NCBI GenBank assembly: GCA_003254885.1
Contig: QANT01005718.1
Span: 20,121 to 84,120 of the forward strand
Source: Purshia tridentata
Taxonomy: Eukaryota > Streptophyta > Magnoliopsida > Rosales > Rosaceae
Reading direction: 5' to 3'
DNA length: 64,000 nt
Below are positions 12,798-25,533 of this stretch, piece after piece (position 1 is the first letter of the stretch; the number at the start of each line of letters is the position of its first letter). The notes beneath the pieces were generated by a model, which saw only the letters and a program-made list of their open reading frames with translations, ran no database searches and was not told where the DNA came from. The position numbers were made by a program, and so were the translations under genes.

Positions 12798-15700
12798 CTA
12801 CTGCTGTGTTGAATTGTAGGAAGATTTGTATTCCTGCATTTCAGTCCTGTATCTCTCCTTGTCCTTCAGCCCTTTTTCCTGATAAACCTGCATGGCAGCA
12901 GTGGAGATGGAAGTGTGATGATGAAGACTTCAAGTAGATTGAACAAATATATGCCAATTTTATCATATGTGAAATTATCTTAGTGAGACAGAAGGGTTGA
13001 GAATCAAGACCAAAGTAAATGCTATGGTACTAATAATCCAAGCATTTGAAACCTCATATCTAAACCTAAGTATGTCATGTGATCTTCGGTATAAGAGAAT
13101 TAAGATTGAGGGATGCAGCATGACATTAGCTTGGGATCTTATCAGCGGTAAGAAAACTAATAGGAAAACGATGTGTCATCAACTCATCATACCTGTTTCT
13201 CAGCCTCTGTGAGATTGTTCCACAGAAATCCAATTTTCTTGCTAATGGCTCTCTCTTGCCCATAATACAAGGGCTTTAGCCTGGCATAATGCTCAGCAAA
13301 GAAGAAATTGTAACCACTCCTGTTTGACTTGGGCCTAGAAGGATCTCGTAATGCCAACCTAGATCTCTTTCGATTCCGTCGAGTAGGCATGTCAGAAAAA
13401 TTCTGAGAAACATAATTAGGAATATGATACAAGACGCCTTTTAGCTCTTCAGAACCCAAGTTCACAGTAACCACATATCCATTGTCACATTTGGCATCAA
13501 TGGTTCCTGTAATTGAACAGCCAAGCTGCAATTCTGAGCTCTCTGTACATAAGAAAGAAAAAACAAATCCGAATTGGAATCATTCAAAAGGGGCATAATA
13601 ATATAGAATTAGAACGATAAAAGTTAAACTCCTCAAAGCAAGTCATTAATTTATTAGACAGATGGCCTAATAAAGTTTCCAACTGCACACCATTGTTTCT
13701 GAAAATTGCAAAGTGCAGATTTATTCTATGAGTTGCAAATAAAAGGAATTCAGAAACTTCAACACATAGAGCAGGTGTAATAAGTTTAAACCCAACCACT
13801 ATTAGAACCACCACGTCAAGATGGAGGTTACACCTACCTGGGAACTGTTTTCTTATGGCACCTTCCCCCTGGTTCGCTGCCCCATTGAGAAAGTTCCTGC
13901 TTAAAGGATCTGAACATAAAAATTAAATAACTTATATATCTTTCTGATCACCAAAAAGGAAAAATTAAATGAACTAACAAGGAGCCATGTCTTACCAAGC
14001 ATTGGGTTTTTAAAGACTTCTTTATGGAAATAATAGACCTGCTCGAAATGATACAGCAAGGACAAATAATACTTCCTTAAGACAAATGAAGCACTGGTGA
14101 TCGTTGTTGGGAAATTGAAGACCATAATCACTTCCTTCCATTTGCGATCTCTAATCACCTGTAACCAGTTTAAGAGGATTTAAAGGGAAAAGAAAACCAC
14201 CAAAAAACAAAAAAAAAGGAACGACTCCAAGGCAAGAATGGAAAATGAAAATATGAAGATCAATATAAAAACAACAAAGGAAAACTTGGATCCTTCCATA
14301 AACCTCTGACCAAACCTTGGTTTTAACTGGGACTAATAATAGTTAATAGTTATAAGTCAGCCTAGCATAAAACTTGGCAGTGACCACAGCCCCCATTCAT
14401 CATAGTTTTTTTTTCCTTTCTCAAACACCATGAGTGCAAATAATAGCAGGCACACTACATAATATTAATTATTGAACTTGAAATTAATTGAGGTGATGAA
14501 CCTCTTTTCAGAGTTCAGACAATATTTAGTTTTAGCTTTAAGATTCTTATATATGATGACTCCATAAACAACCAGGTATAATCAGAAAAATAAAATGGAC
14601 AAACCTTTTCAAGGCCACCACGAGATGTGACTTCTACAAAAAGGCAATATAGATCCAGTGCTTTTCCTCCTACGGTAGGAATCCTGCACAAAGAGTATTA
14701 ATCACATTGTCACCCACCTTCTGTTTTTTCTGAAATGAAAGCTTAGGCAAAGACACTGAAAAGAAACAAGCTAATACAGTCAGCAGGTTAAGAAAGGTTT
14801 ATGATGCAGAAAAAGAAAAGTGTGGAATCATAAACATTTTATTATCAGCACCCATAAGGCTCTATCCTTACAAGCTCAACCACTTATCCTCTTAACCTAT
14901 TGCCTATTAGCGATTTAAATTACACATCATTCATGACAAAACCCTTGTGGATATCTTATAAAGGAACCATTTTCAGGCATTTCACCAACCATTATAAACT
15001 TTTCCTAGTTATCAAAAAGCCTAAGTAAATAAATATTGCTTCAGAATAGTAAATAAATATGGCACTCTTACAATTTGCGCCATAATATCTCGGTTCACCT
15101 CACCAAGCAATTGAAGAAGTATTCACCTCTCCATGGAAACTAATTTTTCATTGCACAAAAAATAATGAATAAATAAGGACATAACAGCACAGAATACTGA
15201 CACCGAAACATTAACATACTAAAGAAAAATGTGGCAATTATAAAACCCCCAAAAAAACAGCCCTATTTTATCCACAAATCCCAGATCAGGAAACACAGTC
15301 CCATATGGCAATCAGTACCGGAGTCATTTCAGTCCACCGGGGTAATGCTGCCTAGATGGAAAAATTCAGCTGAAAAGCAGACATCCGAGGAACCTAAATC
15401 CCCATTTATTGAAGGTATGCAAGGGAAACAACAAATTAATGAAGACTTGGGAAATCCACTTTTCTTGAATGAAGCATCTCCAGTGAATGACAAAAAATTC
15501 AGATCTTGTTAGAGAAACAAGAATTTGCCTAATGAAAAAAGAATAAGTCAGTATTGCAAGGATTTCATATCTTGAAATTCTTAGCCTATTAGGAAACTAG
15601 TGATTCAAATTACACTAACCATTATAGATAACTTTTCCTAGTTATCAAAAAGCCTATATAAGTAAATATTGTTTCAGGCATAACTAAACTATCAAAGTCT

Positions 15701-16967
15701 ATCAGAGCACTCTTAAAGACTTGTGCCATAATACCCTGGTGAAATGTAAACTAACAAGCATAAGCCAATAAACCAAGCAATTGAAGAAGTATTCACCTCT
15801 CCATGGAAACTAGTCTTTCATGTGCACAAAATAAGAATGATTAAATATAAGGAAATAACAGCTAAAAAAAACTGACACCGAAACAATAACATATTAAAAA
15901 AATGTAGCAATTATTAAACCCCCAAAAAAGAAGCAATCCTATTTTCTTCATAAATCCCAAATCCAGGAAACACAGTCCTGTATTGCAATCAGTACCGGTC
16001 ATTTCGGTCTACATGGGTAATGCAGCATAGATGGAAAAATTAAACGCAAAGTAGACATCAGAGGAAACTAAATCCCAATTTATTGAACTATGCAAGGGAA
16101 ACAAAAAATTAATGAAGACTTGGGGAAATTTCCTTAAATGAAGCATCTCCCTGAATGACAAATTCAGATCTTGGAAAAGAAACAAGAATCTTCCTAATGA
16201 AAATAAAAATGAAGGATAATATAAGTCAGTGTTGAAGATGATTTATGGTAATGATGACTTGAAGTAAATGTCTGAATTGCTCATTTTGCCACCATCCCCA
16301 ACTCAAAACCAAGTGGAGACAGGCACCAAACGGCTAGAAATTTCATACTGGTATGAAATAAAAATAAGAGAAAGCAAGTAACGAAAACGAACATCTTCAA
16401 TCCCAGATCCTAATTTTACTAACAAAAGTCCAAAATTATTGTACATTGCAGTTTAAAAGATTAAGAATTATGCAGTCATTCACCATTCAATCAGTTCAAA
16501 CAGAGGAATGGGCAACATAGTTTCGATTAAAAACCATACAATTGAACTATGAAAAATGCAAAACAAGGCAATACATTAATTGGGCACTATAAAGATAAAC
16601 AGAACATATATGAGCATATAATTTTCCAACATCTATCAAGCCAAAAATGGCAAAACAAGAATAATCCAGTAAATCAAACGACCCAACAAAACAAAATCTA
16701 AAAATTGTAAGACAAAGGAACAAAGCCAAAGTACATGAATTTGGTTCTGAAGGAATCGTGAAACTCCTTGAGCTTTCCCCAAAAAAGGTCGGAGCTTTGA
16801 GCGAGTTCCTCATACTTAGCCGTGGCTGAAGGATAAGCCTTGGGAGTGGAGGCGAGGGGTGACGAGAAGGACCCATTAGCGGTGAGAGTGTGCACATGTT
16901 GTTGTTGAGCTGAAACAGCTGAAGAATGCTCCTTTTCTGTAATTGGTGTTGTTGGGACCTCAGACAT
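12798..16967 (-). CDS. ARID-HMG box DNA-binding protein (HMGB9/10/11/15 type)
   Basis: Six exons join in phase: 16967-16735, 14683-14605, 14158-13996, 13909-13838, 13542-13193 and 12887-12798, giving 328 residues. An ARID domain occupies about residues 51-140 and includes IPTVGGKALDLYCLFVEV and the tryptophan-centred DRKWKEV that follows. A basic stretch RRNRKRSR (237-244) precedes an HMG box at about 252-322 (PKSNRSGYNFFFAEHYARLK, then LTEAEKQVYQEKG). ARID plus a C-terminal HMG box is a plant-specific layout; such proteins bind AT-rich or bent DNA in the nucleus, and the Arabidopsis HMGB15 member acts in pollen. Length matches the family (about 320-450). Intron 1 is about 2 kb and contains a tandem duplication. 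All introns are GT-AG. Confidence 0.93.
14905..16245. repeat. Tandem duplication of about 660 bases inside ARID-HMG intron 1
   Basis: Two direct copies, about 14905-15568 and 15585-16245, share long matching blocks such as ttttcctagttatcaaaaag, a block around tattcacctctccatggaaa, and one around aaacacagtcc. The copies have clearly diverged by substitutions and small gaps. No coding sense was found; open frames in them are not conserved between copies. Confidence 0.85.
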
Positions 16968-18344
16968 GTTTAGTCAGAAAGAGGGTAAAGATAGATAGAT
17001 GGAATAAGATACTAGGTTGATTTATTTTTCCTATTTCTATCCTACCAGAAGATAACAGACACACCTTCTATTAGTCAATAAACTAGAAAGAAAAAAAAAA
17101 GCCCTAGTAAACTTTCTAGACAACAAAGATTGGAACTTTATGATTAAACCAATGGCTTTTTTTAATTTCTTGGGGAGTGTGGTGGGCGGTCGAGAACGGG
17201 TTTCGTGGCACACAAATTTTGGAAGGCAAGGCCAAAACAGGTATTTCTTGCCCAAAATTACTGAGAAATCTGTGAGTCAATATTTTCATTTTCTTCCTTT
17301 TAAAGTGGGTTGTAAGCTTGTAATTTGTAAATTACCGGCCCATAAAAAAAAGTGGGTTGTAAATTAAGGTACAGATAGGATAGACGGGTTTGAGAGTAAG
17401 AAATTATGGAAGGTTTGTAATTTGTCCAAAGTAAATTTTTGGAGAACTCGAACTCATGGTATTTTCATAAATGCATTCTTTATCGTATATGTTTTTGTTC
17501 GTTTCCTTTTTTTTTTTGCCAATTTGTTCGTTTCAATGTTAATCATTATAAACTTAGGGTTCAGTTTTCATATTCGGATCCAAAAGTATGGCGAATCCAC
17601 CACTTTTTTAATTCACACGAAATAAATTTATAATATTCGAATAAAATTAAAAATTAATAAAAAAAAGAAACAAATGATCCAAACTCATTTTTATCGGTTA
17701 TGATTGAATAAAAAAATTGATTGTAAAATTTAGGTTTTTTTTTGTTAAGTTCATTTAAAAAAATACCATGACAATGTACAACATCTCATCTGCACATAGC
17801 GTTTTTTTTTATGTTGTCAATTTAAGTTAATTTTTTTATGAAAGATTATAAGTTGACTATAAAATTTAAATTAACTTATTTAAACAAATTTTAAGTGATT
17901 GAGCAATAATGTTAAATAATTAAGTTGATATATTGTAAATCAAACATTTCATCTTTTTTTTTAATCAAACATTTTATCTTAAGTTCATAATTTGGAGATA
18001 ATACTTTAAAGATGTTATTTTATTACTCTGAACTAGAGGATGTTTTCACAGAAATTAAGAGAGAGTATAAATATTTTGAAGCTTTTCATAAGATGAACAG
18101 AGCAAGGAGTGAATTAATTATGACTAAATCAAAAGCCCCTCAATCAAAAAAGAACACAATAACGACCTTCTTAAGTTTCAAGAGCAAAGATTTCCAGCAA
18201 AACCCACACAGTGAATCAAAACTCAAAATGAAAACAAGAAATAACAATCAAAGAAGCTCCCAACTAGTGATTACTTGATAACATGCTATACAAATTACAA
18301 ACAAGAGAATGAACATAACATGGGCATTAAATGAAATCAGTCTC
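16968..18344. other. Intergenic, promoter side of ARID-HMG gene
   Basis: Promoter and leader of the minus-strand ARID-HMG gene near 16970-17100, then AT-rich DNA up to the 3' untranslated end of PsaG. No coding region is supported. Confidence 0.6.
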
Positions 18345-18845
18345 TCAGTCAAAGAACTTGGGATCATAGCCATTGCTGGAGGTGGCCAAGATGTAGTAAG
18401 CCACTATGTGACCAATTGAACCCCAAGCCAGAACATCCACGATGTTGAACCCAACTGGGTCATTCGATTTGAGAAGGCTGACGTACTCCTTGGCTCTGGT
18501 GTCTCCAGCCTCGAAGTGGGTCACTCCGTTCTGCTCAGGCAGACCTTGTTTGGCCACGTTTTCTCTCTGGAAGTTGAAGAATACGAACCTGCCCAAGAAG
18601 AGGGACAGCCCTGTGCTCAGGCTTATGACCAGAGATGGGCTCAGCTCTGCTCTCACAACACCACTTGATCTCCTGGTGGTGGGTGCTGTGGAAGTGGTGA
18701 AGCTCAGTTTGGTGGTTGGGGCTGTGACCTTGGTGAGGGGTCTGAGGCCTTGGAAGGAGATGTTGGTTGGTGAGAGGTGGTGGTGCCTTGTGATGGTGGA
18801 TGAGATGGCTGGGGCAGAGAACAAGGTGGATGAAGAGGCTGCCAT
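18345..18845 (-). CDS. PSAG: Photosystem I subunit G (PSI-G, PsaG), chloroplast precursor
   Basis: A single-exon gene of 166 residues. Residues 1-66 are a Ser/Thr-rich, acid-poor chloroplast transit peptide that ends VVRA; the mature protein begins [13 protein letters not shown] and is 100 residues long, as usual. Two membrane helices are visible (about 70-92 and 136-156), linked by a charged stromal loop containing [17 protein letters not shown]. The conserved [20 protein letters not shown] and a C-terminal YDPKFFD are present. PsaG is a nuclear-coded integral subunit on the LHCI side of photosystem I that helps hold the antenna belt and stabilise the core. It shares ancestry with PsaK, but these motifs are PsaG-specific. 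A TATA motif lies about 85 bases before the ATG, as expected for a strongly light-expressed gene. Confidence 0.98.
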   Translation of the reverse strand: MAASSSTLFSAPAISSTITRHHHLSPTNISFQGLRPLTKVTAPTTKLSFTTSTAPTTRRSSGVVRAELSPSLVISLSTGLSLFLGRFVFFNFQRENVAKQGLPEQNGVTHFEAGDTRAKEYVSLLKSNDPVGFNIVDVLAWGSIGHIVAYYILATSSNGYDPKFFD

Positions 18846-19900
18846 TGTTGAGAATTATGAGGGTGTGGCTGTAAGCTTGGATTATGAGAATTATGATAAA
18901 AGTAGAGAGCTTGGCTTGGGGAAGAGATATAATGCTCTCTCCACTAGTTCTGAATTGTGATTGGAGTGGAGCTGGAGAAAGGATTTTGTGAGGATGGGAA
19001 GGAGAGAAGAAAGATTTTGGGTGGTGACTTGGCCTTCTTTCATTGGTTACTTGTAGATCAGAGAGTTTTGGGTACCTCTGAATTTTGGTGTTCAAGTCGT
19101 CCCCTGTCTTTTTCTGACCCTGAGCTTTCATCATATAATTTTTTTTTTCCTTCATTTTACTTTTATTTCATTAGTTTGTCACAAATCACAATGAAAGATC
19201 ATTCAGTTGTTACAAGGTCCAAATCATGGCCAACGCATTCCTTTCTGTTCCTCATTACCGAGTACCAACTATACAAGAAAGCTTAGATGAAAGAAAAATA
19301 GATTGAAGACATAAGAAGCCACATTATCATCCAGAGCTAAGTTCAAGAAATTCTCTGCCAAATATAAACCAAAATTTAAGGGTGTGATATTATCATTCCT
19401 TTTCTTTTTTGGTAACAATATTACAGAATATTCCTCAATAATCAGTAAACCGTGCTCCATCCACACCTTTCAGAGCGTGAGTTAGACCCCCACTAGATGC
19501 ACCAGCGGAGATTTCAATTTCAAAATTAGATGGAATATCAAACTCGACATTCGAAATCCAAGAAACCAACTAGATGATTGATAGGTTCTCACATAATAAG
19601 TCCCATATTGAGATAAAATTTCTAAAAGGTAAAACAGTTGCACCCTAAGTCAACCGCCCTGGTTGTCTTTCCTATTTGTTTGGACCATCATTGCCTTAGC
19701 CTTCTGTACATTCCTCCCTTTTACACACTTATGGGGGAAAAACGCTTAATCGGAACACCACAGCAAAGCTACAATTGCACAAAGTACTACATTTACACCT
19801 AAACCCTCTTCAACTGCATGAAATATGTTACTAGTCTCAGCAATCGCACTGAGGAATCAGCAACACCAACACACTTTTATTCGCAGGTTTGCACTTCCAC
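18846..19900. other. PsaG promoter and 3' end of WD40 gene
   Basis: The PsaG promoter side occupies roughly 18846-19150. The remainder is AT-rich sequence leading to the 3' untranslated region of the WD40 gene, whose stop codon begins the next feature. No further coding region is supported. Confidence 0.55.
18926..18933 (-). promoter_or_regulatory. TATA box of PsaG
   Basis: ATTATATC on the minus strand, about 85 bases before the PsaG ATG at 18845, in a pyrimidine-rich context. A reversed CCAAT motif lies farther upstream near 19041. Placement is by pattern only. Confidence 0.45.
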
Positions 19901-22900
19901 TCAAAGAAGAGAATCTAGGTAAGAGTAGTTCCGATGTCGGCCATACTCAAGAAGACTACCATATGTACGATCCCACACTCCAACAAAAAGCGACTCTGTG
20001 TCTGGACTGAATGATACACCAGATATCTCGCCAAAGAAATCAATTTCCTGTTCCTTCTCGTACCCACCTTTCACATCATAGACATGTACAAAGTCGGCTG
20101 GCTCTGCCATTGCCATATACTGACCATCAGAAGTATAACGGATTGACCGAATAGCTCCAAGGTTGCCCTTCAAAACAGCAACTGACTTGGATAGGTTTCG
20201 AAAATCCCAAATCCGACAGGTCTTGTCCTGATTCCCAGTAGCAAAGGTGATACCATCAGGATGCCATGCTGATGCAAACGAGTAATCCAAGTGCCCACAT
20301 AAAGGCATCACTGTCTGCAAAAATCTTATCCAAATCAGCAGATATTCATTTCCATGCTCCAGATGGATAAAAATCACCACAAAGTCAGTTTACCAAGTGT
20401 AAGATAAATACCTTTCCAGTTTGAGAGTCTACCAACATCCCATCTGGATTGTCTCCAACAATCACAAGCAGTTTACCATCGGGACTCAGAGAAGTATGCT
20501 ACAAAAAAGGCATAAAAGTGCATGGAAGTTCAAAGTTGAGTGTAGGGAGCATTTAGATTTAAGCGACTGGGTCTCCACAAGTACATGTGACCCAACAAAA
20601 ATCAGCAATGGTTGATTTACAGTTAAATGCCTAAAGACTGACTTATATCATTTGCAGGAATGAAAGCACAACCCTCCATGAAGAAAATGCAAGCAAACAT
20701 AACTAGAAATTAAACATCCAACAATTTCTAAACAGAACAAAAATATAAAATTCAGGAGACTCACATTCACAGGCCAAGGGAAACGAAAATGCTTAGAAAG
20801 CTGAAATTTCTCCATGTCAAAGTCTCTGACTCCACAATCATTATTTGACGCTGTAAAGTGAATTGCACCACTAAAATTCAAAGAGACTAGATCAGTTAAA
20901 TTCATGTTTGGAAATGAGAAGTTACGATCTCATGAAAAAAAAAAAGTACCTTGGACTGTCATAAATCTCAACAGCATTTGTAATGGCATTATCATCATAC
21001 GTTGTCCTTGAACAAAAGCTAATTCCAGGCCGATCAAGATGCTGCACACCAGTCAATAATAACTATCATTCAACCCAGCTGTTTATTAGTTCTAAAGGGG
21101 AAAAAAAAAAAAAAAACTATGTGGCATCTTGTGGGGACAGTGGAATTATGGAATAATGTAGTTAAATATTGGAAGTTTTGTTTATCATATAAAAGACAAT
21201 GATACTCCAAGATTCCAGGTCTTAAAAGTCATTCCGCAGATCCATCTAATAGGGTTCCACGGAGCCAAGGGAAAGAGCAGGTAAAACATGTTTTTTTGGA
21301 CTCTTCAATATACCATCCCCAAAGTGCAGGTAAACCATGTAAGACTACAATTGACGAGCAAAAACCAAGCAATGTTGTCACCACGTGCACAAGAGGTATG
21401 CAACCGCTGAATAAATGCTCATTCATTTGAAATTATCTGTTCATTCCCTTTTTAATGCACTTAATATAATATTTGTAACTCACCTTACAAATAAGTTCTC
21501 CCTGGAAACCTCCAGCAACTAGCAACTTATCTTTTACTGCAAGAGTACTAACTTGAGTCTGTGTAAACCCCTCCAAGAGACTTCCAGGATGTTTCTATAT
21601 GAGAGAAAAAAATTGGATCAGTTTCCAATAAAAACTTGGTTTGCCAGACAACAGTTAACTAAAAACACTCACCTCCGATGGTGCCACATGTCCTGAAACA
21701 TTGAGGACCTCAGACTTTGTGCAACTTAATGAAGACCAATGAATGACAGAAAAATGCGACATAAGGTAGACATCATGCTTTGAAGTAGCCCAGACCAAGT
21801 TCCGCAACTGCATCACCAAACATAAAAGGAATATCAGCCAAACAAACCACATTAAGGGGCTACACTATCAGAAAGTGCCTTATTGCATCACTACAAGCTT
21901 AGTGCTTTCACAAATAATATTCTGTGGGTTTTAGTTGACTTGTTATCCATGTCAGGATAGCAAGTGTCAAACAACCCATCTTTGAGTGAAAAGAGTTGGC
22001 CCATGCCTGCATGACTGAAAGCATCAAATTATTATTTCCTTATGCCCCCCCATGTTCAAGTTAGTTCCACTAGTAATTCACAAACCCATATTGGTAAAAA
22101 CTGTGAAGATTTATTATATTGAGCAGATTAATCTGGTAAGAGATCAATGAGGTATGATATAACATTGATACAGTGTGTGTGAGAAAATTTAATCGAAAGA
22201 TTAATAACACATGCAGATAACTGCAGTCAATAAGTAATAATGCCAGCTCACACTCAGCACACCTGAAAATGAAGAATGGTTGATTTCACTGATCTTGCAT
22301 TTCGTCTAAACTCATAATATAAAGATCCTTTCTTTGTAATTTTGCAATCCTGTTTACCAAGAAGAAGAAAATCATGAAAGTTACTCTTACAAGTCAAAAT
22401 TGATTCTTTTGAAAAATAAATAACAAATACAAAAACTGGGAAATAGTAAACTTTTACCTTCCCTGATCCTTCTCCGGAATTACGGATGTTTTCATAATTC
22501 TTGTATTGTTCTAACCTAGTTTGCCGGTATTTCTCTCTAGTAATGCTAAGTCTATCCCAAGGAATGCCTTGGATGTCTTTTCCTCTTCTTGCTTGAGCAG
22601 CAGTTGTATCATTAACTTTACTATTCTGCATGAGGTCCATAGAATTATTCCTATTATTTATATAAACATAACCACAGAGAAACATGACCTGTGCAATGCT
22701 CACACAAAAATCTAGTAATTTGAACGCATAAAAGCCGTATCATAAAGTAGAGTAAGATAGAGATAACGATATTTTTTGAAGCTGTGAATGTGTTATATCT
22801 CGTAGAACATAAAATAATATCACAAACCGAGTAGTCATATCCATCAACATCAGAATCTGAGCCACCCATTTCTCTACCACGAAACTCGTCATCCATATCA

Positions 22901-22956
22901 TCATCGACATCTTCCATTTCATATTCATCTTCCACGTAACCAGAGTAATGGGACAT
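19901..22956 (-). CDS. WD40-repeat protein of the At3g13340/At5g56190 family
   Basis: Nine coding exons join in phase: 22956-22828, 22625-22458, 22349-22263, 21807-21673, 21594-21484, 21041-20950, 20870-20765, 20498-20412 and 20314-19901, giving 442 residues. The N-terminus is acidic (EDVDDDMDDEFRGREMG) and is followed by a basic segment and GIPWDRLSITREKYRQTRLE. The C-terminal half forms WD-type repeats: HTSLSPDGKLLVIVGD, then GHLDYSFASAWHPDGITFAT ending in CRIWD, and SIRYTSDGQYMAMAEPADF ending in VHVYD. Length matches the plant family (about 440-450), annotated elsewhere as uncharacterised WD repeat protein related to yeast C2A9.03; the molecular role is unknown. A non-coding first exon ends near 23908, giving a leader intron of about 0.9 kb. 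The promoter is shared in a divergent 1.5-kb gap with ARP8. Confidence 0.93.
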
Positions 22957-25533
22957 TTTCTTCCTAATAGTGCCACAACTAACACCAATAAAAATTAAAG
23001 CCAGTTACTTAAGAATCAGCAAAGAAAGCAATATTATAAATCAACCCAAAATCAAAACACCAATATGTGAATAGGTTGAACCACTATCTTAATGAACCAA
23101 GTACTCATGTTCTTGTGTCATTGCTAATATCTATCGAAGAGGCAATCAGAAAAAGTTGCAGCACTAAATCATCAAAACATGTTTAATTAAGTACTTCAAA
23201 TACATTCTGCATCCCATCCTTGAACTTTGTAACGAGTACAACAAATATAATGACACCATCGAAAGTGGCTCATAGGGGAACATAACCAACATAGCAAAAT
23301 TATTTCTTAATTCCAAAAATTGAAACTTTCATTGAGGAGGCATCATTTGGTAAAGCAAAAGTATGGGAAATGGCCTCCTTGTATGAAAGGGTTCAACTTG
23401 ACTAAGCCCACGTCTTTATTTTATTAATTTATATTCCCCTTTTTTCCCTCGCCACAAATATTAACCACTTAAAGCTATGCGGTCTCGGGTAAATTCTCAC
23501 CAAAATTGCACATATAACATGCAAATAATATTCATCAGTTGTCATGGTTGGACCAACTTAATTGCAGACAAATTTTAAATTACATATGCATTAGACCAAA
23601 AGGAAAAAGAAAAGAACCCTAAAAGTACAAAGATTAAGAATCCCAACCTGTAATTGCACACCGAAATCAAACGAGACACATAAAATTAAATAACTAAAAA
23701 GAAAAACAAAAGAATATTCACAAGATAACGATCGACAAATTCACCTAGCCACCGATCAAAATAGAAAAAGGGGGGAATCTAGTGAAGCAACAATCAAAAT
23801 AGCAAACCCAAAAATCGAAGGGCACAGACAGAAATCGGCAAAACCATAACAATTAGGTCAAAATTTACACAAAAGAAACAGAAAAACAATAAGAACAAAA
23901 AATCCACCTTTCGTTAATTTCTGGATTGCGAAGTTTGGAAGAAGGAGCTGTTCGGATCTGGGAAAATCCCAACTTCAGAAATTGAAACTCAAATTCAGCG
24001 AAGAAATTCAGATCCGAGAGGTATAGAGAGAGAAAGGGAGGGGGAGGGAGGGTTCAGAATGTGTGTATTTTATCTCTATCCACTGGTTTTCAGATTGTCG
24101 TGCGAATCAGAAAGGTGGAAGGAACCTTACGAAAAGGACGTGTTTTTTTTTCCCCTGTTTTTGTGTGTCTTGGTATTTTTTCGGAGTAATTTGTATTTCT
24201 ACTTTGTGTCAATTTTGTACGAGTCGGTTACCGCGTTACAGATGTTTACCTGTTTACCTTCCCTCCTCACTTTCTATTTTTGGACTTCGGACCAAAAGTA
24301 CCTAACCTTTCCCTTATCCTAACTAACCATAAATTATTGCGTACAAACACGTACCAAAAAAACTACTTATTATCACACAGTTTAATGGTTTTGTAATTAT
24401 CATGTAATGTCAGAGTTGGGCATAACAGATATATAGGATTGTCTCATTACAATTTTTCTATACAATATGTTATATGATAGGTAACCATGAAACGAGCATT
24501 ATATATATAACATTTGTTTTATTCTTGTACGTGGTTATATTTAATACAGATGATTATGAAAATAGCGTTGTGTGTAGCATCCATTTTATGCAAGAATTTC
24601 CACTTCTTTTTAACATATGTTTTGGATCATGATAGAGTTCACCAAAACCGAAATCAAAAGTAAATGACATGTTGGGTGCATATCTATGATAGATTTATGA
24701 TGAAACCACATGTTGTCTCGTAAATCAACCACAATTTGGTTGCAAATCATATTTGATGAATTCAAGGGAAACTACCTCTTTCTATTGTATTTGAACAACA
24801 AATTGAAGAAGCCTAGTTATATACACATACATGAGAGTTGGGAGACTATGTGAGACTTGTATGGATGAAAAGACCATATTACTCACGTTATATCAGCATT
24901 TTTTTTATGGAGGTCTCAAGATGGAGTTGACAAAATAAGACAATGTGAGACACATACTTAATGTTTAGGGGGTTACTCTATTTTTACTTTACTCTCTCTT
25001 TATCATTTTAATTTTCATTTTTTAAAACTTTTTATTCTTTGTTGAATGTTCTTGCTTAGTCATGGCCCACGTGGTCCTTTGGGGCCCACAATTATGTGAG
25101 TAAACCCTTATGTGACACTAATATGGATAAAAAAAGGGGCAAATGATAAGGGATTATGTAATACAAATAATATATAGAGATAAAATGAAACAGAACTTAT
25201 AAGTGAATGGACAAATGTGCAAATAATCCATTAAATTATTTGTAATTACCCAATTATATATATATTATTGTAATCTGATCGAAGAAAAAAAAGAGTATTG
25301 TAAAGCGCACAAGAATCACGAGGCTCATCTATGTTTTTGTCGAGAGGCTATCAGGTCTCCACGTGTTGAGACTAGTCGGCAGCCACGTCAGCAAAGAAGG
25401 AAAGGTATTCGCTAACGGTGCTACCGACCACTGGAGCCCAGACAACTCCCAGTCCCATCCCAGCTTCCGTTATAGAAACTAGTTTTCCCAGAAAATTCTT
25501 ATGAAAGAAAGAATTGATGTAAACCGGAGACAT
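22957..25533. other. Divergent spacer between WD40 gene and ARP8
   Basis: About 22970-23907 is the leader intron of the WD40 gene and about 23908-24060 its first, non-coding exon (GA/CT-rich). The remaining 1.4 kb up to the ARP8 start is AT-rich and must hold both promoters. A short repeat shared with 46.35 kb lies near 23166-23208. No coding region is supported. Confidence 0.6.

Noticed and set aside
15231-15512. 93-codon frame inside ARID-HMG intron 1
   Set aside because: Lies in the tandem-duplicated intron block and is broken in the second copy.
18442-19155. Long frames overlapping PsaG on both strands (172 and 206 codons)
   Set aside because: Out-of-frame shadows of PsaG; no domain, and PsaG itself is unmistakable.
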